The notes under the pieces: generated by a model
The model's input: the letters and a program-made list of their open reading frames with translations, nothing else
The model's database searches: none
What the model was told of the DNA's origin: nothing
Shown: positions 27,828 to 38,115 of the stretch, piece by piece
Position numbering within the stretch: the first letter of the stretch is position 1
Layout: every line of letters starts with the position of its first letter
Assembly (NCBI GenBank): GCA_030068525.1
Contig: JASJOS010000004.1
Coordinates: forward strand, 558,001-622,000
Length of the DNA: 64,000 nt
From: Xanthocytophaga flava
GTDB taxonomy: Bacteria > Bacteroidota > Bacteroidia > Cytophagales > 172606-1
Reading direction: 5' to 3'
Made by a program: the position numbers and the translations under genes

Positions 27828-28391
27828 TTACTCTTCCCATACATCCATTCGGGGTAATCCCCGTTCATCACAAACCTGATCAATAACAGATTGGACAAAA
27901 CTGGTTTTGGCTTTTGTATACGCCAAAGTATCATAAGGATATAGTTCGGCCAGTTTGCGTTTTAACTCACTGTAAGCCTGTACAGCTTCAGGATGTGTCA
28001 GTAAATAATCCCGCAGCATTCGTTCTTTCCGTCCTTCCCAGGAATGTAATTCTACAAGATGCAGGTGATAAGTCGGTTTACTCTCCATCGCTGCTTTTAC
28101 AAGAAAAAGTCGGTTTCGCATTCCGGTTTCTGTTAGCTGATAACCAATTGCAGCCAGGTCAGCTAAAAAATCATCTATTTGTTGTAAGCATTCCACTGCT
28201 CCCATCATATCAATAACAGGTTTGGCAGCTTGTCCAGAAATGGCAGTACTTCCTATATGTTCTATTTTTAGTAATTGACCATTACTTAATGAAAAAATGG
28301 TTTCTCTCTCCTGTTCATAATAGTGTGGCCAGTGGACATCATATGCAACTATTTCGATTTGTTTAACTGCTGGGTGAGATTGTGCTGCCAT
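27828..28391 (-). CDS. GrpB family protein (nucleotidyltransferase fold)
   Basis: The 187-residue protein matches the GrpB/UPF0157 family of the nucleotidyltransferase superfamily. Diagnostic segments are the N-terminal YDVHWPHYYEQER, KIEHIGSTAISGQAAKPVIDMM (the nucleotidyltransferase-like core) and YHLHLVE. Members are cytoplasmic and often linked loosely to coenzyme A or stress functions, but the reaction is not established. It stands alone, with no operon partner in the same direction close by. Confidence 0.9.
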   Translation of the reverse strand: MAAQSHPAVKQIEIVAYDVHWPHYYEQERETIFSLSNGQLLKIEHIGSTAISGQAAKPVIDMMGAVECLQQIDDFLADLAAIGYQLTETGMRNRLFLVKAAMESKPTYHLHLVELHSWEGRKERMLRDYLLTHPEAVQAYSELKRKLAELYPYDTLAYTKAKTSFVQSVIDQVCDERGLPRMDVWEE

Positions 28392-28460
28392 ACTTTAATC
28401 ATAGCGAATTATAGTGTTTTCTATTTGCCAAAATTAATAAAATTGGCAAGTTGATAATAC

Positions 28461-28494
28461 ACAAAAACAGCCTATATGTACAGGCTGTTTTTGT
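28461..28494 (-). terminator. Terminator after second susD gene
   Basis: A 13-bp stem (28461-28473 with 28482-28494) around an 8-base loop includes A5/T5 runs. It lies 9 bp past the stop of the SusD gene and ends the second susCD transcript. Confidence 0.88.
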
Positions 28495-28502
28495 AAATAA
28501 TT

Positions 28503-30272
28503 CTAATTATAACCAGGGTTCTGAACAAGAACATCTTTTCCATCTACCTTTGTGTTGACAATTTCCTGAAAAGGAATCGGGTAGTATTCATGTTTGCCCT
28601 TGATAAACTGAGCTCCATTCAAATACGTTCGTCGCACTTGTTCTTTAGTCAGGAATGTATTAAGCGTTTGTGCTGCAATTCCCCAACGTACTAGATCGAA
28701 GAAACGTGTTCCTTCCATGGCAAATTCCAGTCGATGCTCAAACCGAACTGCTTTACGTGCAGTTTCTGCATCTGTCCATGGAGCATCGTATTCTTTTATG
28801 AAATAGTTGGCAGCAGGTGTGCCACCAGACGTAAGCACCATGCCAGCAGGATTGGCTGCCCGTGCACGAATCAAATTTACATACTCACGTGCTTTTTCTA
28901 GATTGCCAAGTTCTACTTCACATTCGGCAGCCCATAACAACACATGGGCATAACGTACCATACGATAATTATTCGCATGTCTTCGCACGTTACCGGATAC
29001 GCCAGAATTTCGTTTTTCAGGAATATGCTTTTTAGGTGAGTAGGGTCCACCATACGCCTGATCACGTATCCAGTCACGTCCCGGATGAGTTCCCCAGTCC
29101 ATATAAGGAATACTCCGACGTCCTACACTCCAATCCAGACGAGGGTCTAATGTACCTGTTTCGGCTGTAAAGGGATCGCCAGACTTAACTCCTTCATCAC
29201 TTTTTACATCTGTTTCATTAAATGTATCCAACAGAGGAAGTCCTGTAACAGGATCTGTTTTGTGTGCATTTACGAGATTTTGGGAAGGCTGATAAAACCC
29301 GCAACATCCTCCAGGACCATTATTATATGGCCATGCCAGATCCATGCCAGCATTTCCACCTCCATCGGCTGCAGCTGTTACCTGATATTGTACTTCAAAA
29401 ATGGATTCGGCATTGTTTCGGTTGGCAGGATCTGCTGACCAGTTTTGATGATACTGAGGCATCAATGTATACCTTCCACTGGTAATGATAGTATCCAGTA
29501 AAGGTTTTGCTTTGTTAATATTATCCAGCCTGGCAGTTCCTGTAGCTATATCAAAAGCTTGAAACATGTAGCACTTGGCAAGCATTGCCATAGCAGAATA
29601 ACGTGTAGGCCGTCCGGGAAATCCGGGCTGCTTTGCAGGCAATACACTTATTGCGGCCTCAAAATCAGCTATGATTTTTGGCCAGGCATCCTCCGTATTA
29701 GAAATTTTGACACTACTGGGATCTGAAGAGTTGTAAATCGTTTCATCGTAATATGGAATGTTATTCCACATCCTTTTTGCCTCAAAATGATATAATCCCC
29801 GTAAAAATCTAGCTTCAGCAGTAACCTGAGCTGCCCGGGCAGGATCCATATCAGTAGCTTTTGTCAAGGTTTGCAAAACCTGATTGGTACGTGCAACTCC
29901 ATTGTAAAGGGCACTCCACTTACCCCGAACATGATTATTAGTCTCCAGCCACTGATAGGTTTCCAAGAATGTTTGCTCTGGTTGATCCCCTGCATCTGTA
30001 CCCTTATAGGCATCATCTGAAACTACATCTCCAAATATCCAGGAATGTATTGAACCGTGCCAGTCACTCTGCCCAGTACCTACCGGAATTCCATCCAGCA
30101 TCCCATAAGCTCCAACCAGCAATCCTTCTACGCCAGCTGCATTTTGTAAGCTTTCAGGACTGTAACGTCCCAGAGGTTCTTTCGCCAAAAAGTTGTCTCC
30201 ACAAGAGGTACTGCATAATAAAGTAATGGCAGAAAGAATGGTAAGTATCGTTTTTTTATTCATTGTCTTCAT
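28503..30272 (-). CDS. SusD/RagB-like outer-membrane lipoprotein (second pair)
   Basis: This 589-residue protein has a lipobox ending at Cys24 (CSTSC) and the canonical SusD pattern. ARFLRGLYHFEAKRMW and TRYSAMAMLAKCYMFQAF are TPR-like helices, and the C-terminal FEHRLEFAMEGTRFFDLVRWG and YYPIPFQEI are hallmark segments. It should bind the glycan over the channel of the SusC protein encoded 51 bp upstream. The ATG at 30272 is used; one at 30263 is also possible. It is classical SusD, unlike the SusD_2-like partner in the first locus, so the two pairs are not recent duplicates. Confidence 0.95.
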   Translation of the reverse strand: MKTMNKKTILTILSAITLLCSTSCGDNFLAKEPLGRYSPESLQNAAGVEGLLVGAYGMLDGIPVGTGQSDWHGSIHSWIFGDVVSDDAYKGTDAGDQPEQTFLETYQWLETNNHVRGKWSALYNGVARTNQVLQTLTKATDMDPARAAQVTAEARFLRGLYHFEAKRMWNNIPYYDETIYNSSDPSSVKISNTEDAWPKIIADFEAAISVLPAKQPGFPGRPTRYSAMAMLAKCYMFQAFDIATGTARLDNINKAKPLLDTIITSGRYTLMPQYHQNWSADPANRNNAESIFEVQYQVTAAADGGGNAGMDLAWPYNNGPGGCCGFYQPSQNLVNAHKTDPVTGLPLLDTFNETDVKSDEGVKSGDPFTAETGTLDPRLDWSVGRRSIPYMDWGTHPGRDWIRDQAYGGPYSPKKHIPEKRNSGVSGNVRRHANNYRMVRYAHVLLWAAECEVELGNLEKAREYVNLIRARAANPAGMVLTSGGTPAANYFIKEYDAPWTDAETARKAVRFEHRLEFAMEGTRFFDLVRWGIAAQTLNTFLTKEQVRRTYLNGAQFIKGKHEYYPIPFQEIVNTKVDGKDVLVQNPGYN

Positions 30273-30323
30273 ACGTTTAGATTAGAAATAACGAACGTAA
30301 CAGGTAGGATAAAATGATCTGTA

Positions 30324-33300
30324 TCAAAAACCCAGGCTCAAACCAAACAAGAATACTTTGGAAACAGGCGTAATGGCTTCATCTACCCCAATCTGATTGT
30401 TGTTATTATCACGCAATTGCATTTCAGGATCCAGACCCGTATAGTTAGTAATAGTAAATAGGTTCTGAGCCTGAACGTATACCCGGGCAGTACCAAGACC
30501 AGCTTTGGAAGTAAGTGAATTAGGGAAACTATATGCCAGTTGCAGATTTTTTAAACGAGCATAGGATCCTTTTTCTATGAAATAAGAAGAAGGTCGGCTA
30601 CTAACTGCATCTTTTTCATTCAGGATAGGCAACTTCGCATTTCGGTTGTCAGGCGTCCAGGAATCGTATAATACCCTGCGACTACGATTTCCCTGGAAGG
30701 TATTGAAATCAGTCCAATAGCGGATATAATTAAAAATATCGTTGCCGGAAACTCCCTGTAGAAAGGCTGTCAGTTCAATTCCCTTGTATCCCAGACTCAA
30801 ATTAACTCCATAATTAAATTTAGGATGAGGATTGCCGATGTATTGCTGATCACCCGCTGCAGTAATTTGCTTGTCACCATTAATATCCCGGTACTTGAAG
30901 CGACCAATTCCTTTATGCGGCTCTCTCACCCCATCTCCGTTCAAGTCGGTATAAATGACAGCATCATAGTATCCTGGAAATGCGACTCCATCTACTTTAC
31001 CAGCTGTTTCATCTGTTGATTCCTGTACAATGCCATCCACTACATATCCATAGAAAGAAGACAACGGATAGCCTTTCTGTGAACGGGTAACAGCAGGTGT
31101 CCGCAAACTAATACCAGGAATAAAAGCATCATTATTCAATGGATCAATAACTGTAACGGTGTTCCGATAGCTGGAGTAGATCAATCCTAAGCTGACATCC
31201 ACTTTTTCAGCAATTCGGTCACGCAGGGTAATTCCCAAATCTACACCACGATTACGTACACCAGCAGCATTGTAAAAAGGAATATCAGCGTTACCTAATG
31301 CCCGAGGTAAGTCAATCTGCAACAATACATCATCTGTCTGACGGTTATACCAGTCAAAAGTGACTTCTACTCTGCTGTTAAATAATCCTAAATCGAAACC
31401 AAGGTTAGTAGAGGTAGTAGTTTCCCACTTGCCTTGAGGATTACCAAACTTGCGTAATGAATATGTTACATCGTAGCCATTAGGATTACCTACAACACTA
31501 TAGCCTCCACGAGTTACATCGGTATCATAGTACTCAAATGAGTTATAATCATTGATTCCATCCTGATTACCTGTTTGCCCCCAACCTCCCCGTATTTTAA
31601 GATCAGTAATCCAGCTGATACTTTTCAGGAAGCTCTCTTCGGAAATACGCCAGCCCAAAGATACAGCTGGGAAAGTAGCCCAACGGGAGGCAGAAAGAAA
31701 CCGGGAAGAAGCATCACGTCGTAATGTAGCAGATAACAGATACTTACCCATCAGAGAGTAATTAATCTGGCCAAACATAGAAAACAACGTGTTGTCATTT
31801 CGGATTGATCCGCTGTTGGTCTGAAATTGCGGATTACCTGCATCCAGAAATTCCAGGTTTTCAGGAAATAATGTAGCTGTAGTAGCATAGCGGCTTCGGA
31901 AGCCGTTCTGGTTTTCACCATATTGCCGGATTGCTTCTGTACCAATAGTAGCATTGATATCATGAATCTCTTTTACTTTTACTTTGTAATTCAAGGTATT
32001 GGTCCATGTCCATGCACTGCGGTAATTGAAATCGGCAGTATATTCATAGTAACGGGAAGCTTCTGAGTTTTCCCAGTCTGGTGTACGAGCATTTTTTCCT
32101 CTCCCTACTGTACCATCCAAACCAAAGCTGGTACGTGCAGTCATCCCTTTAAGAAGATCTACTTCTGTATATACATTTCCAAAAATCCGCATGTCCTGGT
32201 ATCCGTTGTCTTTGTTTCGATACAATAAAGCTACCGGATTACGGGCATTACCTAGATTATTGCCCAATGTACCTGCGAAATTTCCAGCTATATCATATAC
32301 AGGTACAATCGGCTGCATCCGTAAGGCAAACGAGATTTCATTACTTTCATTCTGATCTCCAAACAAACCAGTTCGACGGGCATATAATACCTGCAGGTTC
32401 TCTCCTATCCGAATGCGTTTATTAATTGAGAAATCTGTGTTTGCCCGAACAGAATACCGCTCAAAACCATTATGGATAATCATCCCTTTCTGATTGAAAT
32501 AACCAGCAGAAAAAGCATACTTGGCAGTTTCATTACCACCAGACACTCCCAGTTGGTAATTTTGCATCGGAGCTCTGTTCAACACTTCTTCCAGCCAGTT
32601 AGTACCTATCTTATTGGCTCTAGTAATCTGAAACACATCTCTACCAAAAGCTGGATTGTTTGACCCATCAGCCAAGTACCGATTTCGACTATACTTAGAT
32701 GGATCTACCCGTGGATCGCCTTCAAATGCACCACTGGGAACAATATAATCAGGGATTACAGGATCTACCCCACTACCATACTGACCATGTTCCGGATTAC
32801 CGGTTGTAGCATTCACTACTCCAGCATTACGTTTGCTATTCCATAAATACTGACCATATTCAGCAGTATTTAGCAGATCAAGCAATTTCCCATGTTGTTG
32901 TACACCATAGTATGCATCAAAAGTTACTCTGGGCTTTCCAGACTTTCCTTTTTTAGTGGTGATGATGACGACACCATTCCCTGCTCTGGCTCCATAAATA
33001 GAAGCGGAAGTAGCATCTTTCAGGATTTGAATAGATTCTATGTCATTCTGGTTGAAATTAGCCAAGTTATCCTTTGTAGGTACTCCATCGATAATGTACA
33101 AAGGATCATTATTACCTATGGTTCCATAACCACGTATGCGGACATTGGCTCCCTGCCCAGGTACATTGCTGCTTGTGACAAATACTCCAGGTGCTCTTCC
33201 CTGCAATTGTTGTTGTACACTGGTAGCCGCTACAGCCAAAAGATCTTTAGAATTTACAACGGCAACAGCACTGGTTAAATCTTTTTTCTGCTGGGTGGTA

Positions 33301-33734
33301 TAACCTGTAACAACTACTTCACCCAAAGAGGTGACATCTGGTGCTAACTTAACATCTATTGTACTTCTTGCTCCTACGGTTATCTCTTGTGAAGTATACC
33401 CAATAAAGCTAAAGATAAGCACAGCATCATTTCCATTAACGGTCAGACTGTATTGTCCATTAACATTGGTTGTAGATCCACTGGTAGTTCCTTTTACCAG
33501 TACACTAACTCCTGGTAACTCAGAGCCATCTTCTACAGAAGTAATTTTTCCTGTCACTGTTCGCGATTGAGCACTTAGTGGCAGTGAGGTAAAGACTAAC
33601 CCGATTATAAGGGCAAAAAGGACATAAAGAAAACGGCGTTTGAAAGCGTTGTTTCCTTTTCTACAAGCTTGGGCATCAGAAAAAGAAGATTTCTTTTCTA
33701 ATACACATAGGGTAAGTGTGTAAAAGTGGTGCAT
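30324..33734 (-). CDS. SusC/RagA TonB-linked outer-membrane receptor (second pair)
   Basis: The product (1136 aa from the ATG at 33734) is a SusC-type receptor without an STN domain. A long N-terminal leader includes a hydrophobic segment near residue 45 that ends in LSAQ. After it come a carboxypeptidase-regulatory-like domain (GKITSVEDGSELPGVSV), the TonB box-like LGEVVVTGY, the plug (VRIRGYGTIGNNDPLYIIDG) and the barrel, ending in a C-terminal Phe. The frame is open further up to 33866, but only from a TTG start. It pairs with the SusD gene downstream. The divergent GH20 gene suggests amino-sugar glycans as cargo. No dedicated sigma or anti-sigma genes are adjacent. Confidence 0.94.
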   Translation of the reverse strand: MHHFYTLTLCVLEKKSSFSDAQACRKGNNAFKRRFLYVLFALIIGLVFTSLPLSAQSRTVTGKITSVEDGSELPGVSVLVKGTTSGSTTNVNGQYSLTVNGNDAVLIFSFIGYTSQEITVGARSTIDVKLAPDVTSLGEVVVTGYTTQQKKDLTSAVAVVNSKDLLAVAATSVQQQLQGRAPGVFVTSSNVPGQGANVRIRGYGTIGNNDPLYIIDGVPTKDNLANFNQNDIESIQILKDATSASIYGARAGNGVVIITTKKGKSGKPRVTFDAYYGVQQHGKLLDLLNTAEYGQYLWNSKRNAGVVNATTGNPEHGQYGSGVDPVIPDYIVPSGAFEGDPRVDPSKYSRNRYLADGSNNPAFGRDVFQITRANKIGTNWLEEVLNRAPMQNYQLGVSGGNETAKYAFSAGYFNQKGMIIHNGFERYSVRANTDFSINKRIRIGENLQVLYARRTGLFGDQNESNEISFALRMQPIVPVYDIAGNFAGTLGNNLGNARNPVALLYRNKDNGYQDMRIFGNVYTEVDLLKGMTARTSFGLDGTVGRGKNARTPDWENSEASRYYEYTADFNYRSAWTWTNTLNYKVKVKEIHDINATIGTEAIRQYGENQNGFRSRYATTATLFPENLEFLDAGNPQFQTNSGSIRNDNTLFSMFGQINYSLMGKYLLSATLRRDASSRFLSASRWATFPAVSLGWRISEESFLKSISWITDLKIRGGWGQTGNQDGINDYNSFEYYDTDVTRGGYSVVGNPNGYDVTYSLRKFGNPQGKWETTTSTNLGFDLGLFNSRVEVTFDWYNRQTDDVLLQIDLPRALGNADIPFYNAAGVRNRGVDLGITLRDRIAEKVDVSLGLIYSSYRNTVTVIDPLNNDAFIPGISLRTPAVTRSQKGYPLSSFYGYVVDGIVQESTDETAGKVDGVAFPGYYDAVIYTDLNGDGVREPHKGIGRFKYRDINGDKQITAAGDQQYIGNPHPKFNYGVNLSLGYKGIELTAFLQGVSGNDIFNYIRYWTDFNTFQGNRSRRVLYDSWTPDNRNAKLPILNEKDAVSSRPSSYFIEKGSYARLKNLQLAYSFPNSLTSKAGLGTARVYVQAQNLFTITNYTGLDPEMQLRDNNNNQIGVDEAITPVSKVFLFGLSLGF

Positions 33735-34419
33735 CAGAGAAACTGTTGGGTTAAAAGTGAACAGAATAAAAAACTGACGACAAAAAGTGAAGGATCTTCT
33801 GCTTATTATATAACTAAAAAAATAAAAAATATAAACTACTCGTTGCAAGTAAAAAAATATAATCAAATATCACAAAATGATTGAATTAATTTTTTATCAT
33901 TATTTCATAACATAACTACCTGATTAGCAAGATCAAGTGTCAAAATAACAGGTAATCGACTTTCATTAAAAGGCAATTTTTGGAGCTGCCAATATCTGTA
34001 GAACTGTATTTCAAAAAGAATCCAGATAAGTCTATTACTTCATTAAAAAAAGTAATGTCAAGCTACTGCTACTTACCAGCTAAATCGCAGATTTTATCAG
34101 ATATTCTGAAAAGACGATAATTTTTCAGAGTTGATATGCAGATTTACTAAATAATAATAGTCTCTTCAGATATATGAAAGATGTTTTCTCAAATTCTTAT
34201 AGAAATCAATTTATTGGACAGATCAAATAATTTTCTTTCTTTAAACCGAATAAAAAAATATTTTTTTATTCTTATATTTGCTCAGAAGGATTTGTAGTTA
34301 GTCTTATCCTTCAACAAAATCAGGTCTTTTTCTATCCCATAAATGGCTGCACAGTTTTTGCAGAATAAACAAACTTATATTCTCATAACCCCTTTCTTAC
34401 TAAACGTACAGTGAACAGA
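33735..34419. other. Divergent control region between susC and GH20 genes
   Basis: This 685-bp AT-rich spacer should carry promoters for both directions. Only the GH20 side shows a clean TAnnTTTG box, at 34273-34280. A short hairpin with 7-bp arms (34285-34291 and 34306-34312) lies directly after it in the 5' leader. No coding frame was supported. Confidence 0.55.
34273..34280 (+). promoter_or_regulatory. TAnnTTTG -7 box of GH20 gene
   Basis: TATATTTG matches the Bacteroidota -7 consensus exactly and is identical to the box before the ECF sigma gene. It lies 139 bp before the ATG and would give a long leader. No clear -33 TTTG was found. Confidence 0.5.
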
Positions 34420-36939
34420 ATGAAAAAAATTGTCTCGGGATTCTTATTTCTCTTCCAATTGCATCTGGCTTCGTATGCACAGCAACCACAACCTGCCGAT
34501 TTCAAAAGCTTACAGGTAACCTGGGAAGTATTAGATAACAATACACAAGGAAAATCTCAATCTACTATTGTCTTTTCAAATACAGGTAACAAGCCATTTC
34601 CGACTACAGGCTGGACTATCTTCTTTAATGCATCAGGGTTCAAGGCAGTGGATACTACTCAAGCAATAATTAGACTGGTAAATGGAGATTTATTTGCTCT
34701 GACTCCTGGTCCTAAGTTTGGAGCATTGCCAGCAGGAGGATCTAAAAAAATAGAAGTAACAGGTGGTGGAATCCGAAATGTTTCAGGGCTACCGATAGGA
34801 TTCTATATCAGTGCGGATGATGCACCTACTAAAGGATCGCCTCTGAATGTGGTTGTAAAACCTTTATTCAATACTGAAAAGAATGATTTTCTGGTTGCTA
34901 ACCGTATCTACAAACAAAACCAGCAGATTGCCAATATTCCTGCGGAAAAACTGGTCAAAATATTTCCTACTCCTGTTAAATATACAGAAACAGCAGATAA
35001 ATTCATCCTTGATCCTACAGTAGTGATTTCTGTGGATGCTAGCTTCAAAAATGAAGCAGACGAATTAACCAGATATCTCACCCAGCTGACAGGGAAAAAG
35101 CCAACTTTTCAGACTAAAGCCAAAGGTAAAGCTATTGTTCTTTCGAAAATAGCAGGGTTAGCCCCAGAAGAATACAAACTTGCTATTACAAAAAACAGAA
35201 TTACTATTTCTGCTTCTACCCCAACAGGAGCCTTTTATGGTATTCAATCACTTATCTCCCTCATACCTTCTTCAGCTAAAAATACAGACAAAACTATTAC
35301 TGTTCCTGGTGTTGAAGTAAGCGACTCACCACGGTTTGGCTACCGGGCCTTACAGATTGATGTAGCCCGGAACTTTCATTCCAAAGCAGAACTGCTGAAG
35401 ATACTGGATCTTATGGCTTTGTATAAGCTAAATGTTTTTCACTTCCACTTTAGCGAAGATGAAGCATGGAGACTTGAAATTCCTTCTTTACCAGAACTTA
35501 CTAAAGTTGGTTCCAAACGAGCTGCTACACCAGATAGCAAAGATCATCTTTATCCTTCCTTTGGTTCAGGTGCGGATACCACAAGCAGTGGTTCAGGCTA
35601 TTATACGAAAGCTGATTTTATTGAGATTCTGAAACATGCTGATCAACGCCATATTCGGGTGATCCCAGAGATTGAATCACCTGGTCATGCAAGGGCCGCC
35701 ATCAAAGCAATGGATGCACGATACGAAAGGCTGATGAAGCTTGGACAACCAGAAGAAGCTCTGAAATACCTTCTACGTGATCCGAATGACAAATCTCAGT
35801 ACCGGTCTGTACAAGGATGGGATGACAACGTGATTAATATTGCATTACCATCTACTTATCACTTCATGGAAACTGTAGTGGATGACATCCGGAAAATGTA
35901 TCAGGAAGCCAATGCACCTTTGGAAATGATTCATTTTGGAGGAGATGAGGTACCGGCAGGTGTATGGGAGAAATCTCCGGCAGTCAATGCATTACTACGC
36001 CCGGAAGGCGAATTAAAAACTCCCAATGATCTGTGGAACTACTATTTCACAAAGGTGAATACAATGCTCAATAAACGTAACTTATACATGTATGGATGGG
36101 AAGAATCAGGATTGGTAAAAACGTTTGTTAATGGCAAAGCAGTATGGGAACCTAATACAGAGCTGGCAAAGAAGAAAATACAGGTAGATGTGTGGAATAA
36201 CCTACCAGGCTCAGGAGCCGAAGATTTAGCCTATCGTATGGCAAATAAAGGTATAAAAGTAGTCTTGACTGCAGTAACCAACTTCTACTTTGATCTGGCA
36301 TACAATCAATCTTTTGATGAGCCGGGTTATTTTTGGGGTGGCTATGTAGATATAGACAAACCGTTTTACTTCATTCCTTTCGACTACCTGAAGAACCTGA
36401 AAGATAACGATGGTAATCCGATTAATCCAGCCATTATCAAAGGGAGAGAGCAGTTAACAGAGTTTGGCAAATCAAACATTGTGGGTTTACAGGGAGCCAT
36501 CTGGAGTGAGAATATTCGTACACCGGAAAGACTCGAATATATGTTATTACCCAAGATGTTTGGATTAGCAGAACGGGCATGGGCGAAAGAACCGGAATGG
36601 GCAAAAGAAAATGATGCAGCAAAAAGTGAAACCTTATACCAAACTGCCTGGTCAGAGTTTATCAATGTGGTTGCGAAAAGAGAACTTCCTCGTCTTGACC
36701 AATATGCAGGAGGATTTCAATACAGAGTACCTACACCTGGAGCCGTTATCAATCAGGGACAAGTCGAGGCGAATGTTCAGTTTCCAGGATTTAGTATTCA
36801 CTACACCACTGATGGCTCTGAACCAACACTAAACAGCCCAGTATACAGTGGTCCTATCAAAGAAAAAGGTACCATCAAGTTAAAAAGCTTTAACCTGACA
36901 GGAAGAGGCAGTCATACAGTATTGGTGACTAACCAGTAA
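34420..36939 (+). CDS. Secreted GH20 beta-N-acetylhexosaminidase
   Basis: The 839-residue enzyme should remove terminal GlcNAc or GalNAc from glycans. After the signal peptide (to SYAQ) come a CHB_HEX carbohydrate-binding domain (about 25-165), a GH20b alpha/beta domain (about 180-300) and the catalytic barrel (about 305-660). The barrel holds HFHFSEDEAWR, VIPEIESPGHARAA and the catalytic pair Asp509-Glu510 in HFGGDEVP. A C-terminal chitobiase-like domain has HYTTDGSEPT. I use the ATG at 34420, not the GTG three codons upstream. The gene is divergent from the second susCD pair and ends at a strong terminator. Confidence 0.96.
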   Translation: MKKIVSGFLFLFQLHLASYAQQPQPADFKSLQVTWEVLDNNTQGKSQSTIVFSNTGNKPFPTTGWTIFFNASGFKAVDTTQAIIRLVNGDLFALTPGPKFGALPAGGSKKIEVTGGGIRNVSGLPIGFYISADDAPTKGSPLNVVVKPLFNTEKNDFLVANRIYKQNQQIANIPAEKLVKIFPTPVKYTETADKFILDPTVVISVDASFKNEADELTRYLTQLTGKKPTFQTKAKGKAIVLSKIAGLAPEEYKLAITKNRITISASTPTGAFYGIQSLISLIPSSAKNTDKTITVPGVEVSDSPRFGYRALQIDVARNFHSKAELLKILDLMALYKLNVFHFHFSEDEAWRLEIPSLPELTKVGSKRAATPDSKDHLYPSFGSGADTTSSGSGYYTKADFIEILKHADQRHIRVIPEIESPGHARAAIKAMDARYERLMKLGQPEEALKYLLRDPNDKSQYRSVQGWDDNVINIALPSTYHFMETVVDDIRKMYQEANAPLEMIHFGGDEVPAGVWEKSPAVNALLRPEGELKTPNDLWNYYFTKVNTMLNKRNLYMYGWEESGLVKTFVNGKAVWEPNTELAKKKIQVDVWNNLPGSGAEDLAYRMANKGIKVVLTAVTNFYFDLAYNQSFDEPGYFWGGYVDIDKPFYFIPFDYLKNLKDNDGNPINPAIIKGREQLTEFGKSNIVGLQGAIWSENIRTPERLEYMLLPKMFGLAERAWAKEPEWAKENDAAKSETLYQTAWSEFINVVAKRELPRLDQYAGGFQYRVPTPGAVINQGQVEANVQFPGFSIHYTTDGSEPTLNSPVYSGPIKEKGTIKLKSFNLTGRGSHTVLVTNQ

Positions 36940-36965
36940 AAGATACTATATCCAAAACAAAAGGA

Positions 36966-36998
36966 GGCTACTCTATATAGAGTAGCCTTCTTTTTTAG
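36966..36998 (+). terminator. Terminator after GH20 gene
   Basis: A self-complementary 22-base stretch (36966-36987) forms a hairpin directly followed by TTCTTTTTTAG on the plus strand. It lies 26 bp past the GH20 stop. Confidence 0.88.
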
Positions 36999-37002
36999 TA
37001 CC

Positions 37003-38115
37003 TTATTTTTTGATCCTTACCCAAAGCTTGCCATCATCATTACAACTCATAATATGTAAGCGATACCTACCTGGTGGAAACTTATGTAAATCAAATTTAA
37101 TAAATTCGCCATCCCCAAATGAGACACTTTGCGATTCTGCTTTATTATTTCCTTCGAGATATGCACTTGTAATTGTTCCCATAGGGGAAACAAAAAGATA
37201 CTTATCATTTGATTGGCTAACGGTAAGCTTTTTTAGATGAGACAAATTATGTAACCAAACATGAGTTGCAAACAGATCACAATAAATCTTATAGATAACA
37301 GTTTGATTATTTTCTGCTGTTTGTACCAGTAGTGTATCTTTTCCATCCATAGGAAAAGTTTCCATATCAGGAGTAAATGACAATAAAACTGTTGTATTCT
37401 CTCCAGGTAGCATAGAGATCGGAAAAGATTTGTTAACGAGCTTGATAATCACTTTACCTGATGCACTAGCAATAGAAACAATTTGTAGACCGTTTTTACA
37501 AGATAAGCCTAATGAAAATGTCGCACTTTTGTTACTTCCCAATAGTACATTTAATTTAGGTTCTGCATTAGAAACTATCAGGTTATGATTGGGATAAAAT
37601 TCGTTGGCTTCTGACCTTTTTTCATCTACAAGGGACTTTGACGTTTTCTTATAAAGTTGTCCCTCTCTATATTCATATTCATAGTGAACACCTTGTTGTA
37701 AATCATAGTAATAAGCAGAAGTAGTATCTCTAGCCGAATCTATTTGTGCAGATCCTATGTGTATTCCCTCTTTCCAAATCTGCCATTCTATTAACCTTTC
37801 TGTCGAATCACTAACTTGCCAGACACCATCCCGAACAGACATTAGGCCATTTTGTATTCCGTCAGTATGAAGCCCTGGCACATTTTGTAAACCAGGATAT
37901 TTTATAATATACCACCATTCTGCAAGAGTATCAGTAATAATATAAGTATCTTGTGAGATTAGTTTATAATTGCCAATTCTGGTATCCCAGGAGTCTGTTG
38001 TATCTTTCTCTACCCATCGTCCGGTTTTAAGTCCATGTTTTGTTAAAAGATTTTGTGCAAAACTGTTTATAACCAGACAAAAACAAATAACCCTAATAAA
38101 CTGTTTGATAATCAT
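37003..38115 (-). CDS. Secreted protein of unknown function (370 aa)
   Basis: The product begins with a clear signal peptide (to SFAQ at residue 21) and is then predicted to be soluble. The N-terminal third has GRWVEKDTT, DGVWQVSD and EWQIWKEGIHIGSAQ, which resemble MORN/YwqK-like beta repeats. The C-terminal part (about 180-330) looks like a beta-sandwich with PISMLPGENTTVLLSFTP, similar to DUF1573-type immunoglobulin-like folds. I do not recognise the family. It is transcribed towards the GH20 terminator and lies alone. A periplasmic or surface role is inferred only from the leader. Confidence 0.7.
   Translation of the reverse strand: MIIKQFIRVICFCLVINSFAQNLLTKHGLKTGRWVEKDTTDSWDTRIGNYKLISQDTYIITDTLAEWWYIIKYPGLQNVPGLHTDGIQNGLMSVRDGVWQVSDSTERLIEWQIWKEGIHIGSAQIDSARDTTSAYYYDLQQGVHYEYEYREGQLYKKTSKSLVDEKRSEANEFYPNHNLIVSNAEPKLNVLLGSNKSATFSLGLSCKNGLQIVSIASASGKVIIKLVNKSFPISMLPGENTTVLLSFTPDMETFPMDGKDTLLVQTAENNQTVIYKIYCDLFATHVWLHNLSHLKKLTVSQSNDKYLFVSPMGTITSAYLEGNNKAESQSVSFGDGEFIKFDLHKFPPGRYRLHIMSCNDDGKLWVRIKK

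Noticed and set aside
33734-33866. TTG-started N-terminal extension of the second SusC
   Set aside because: The added 44 residues need a TTG start, and the ATG at 33734 leaves a usable leader.
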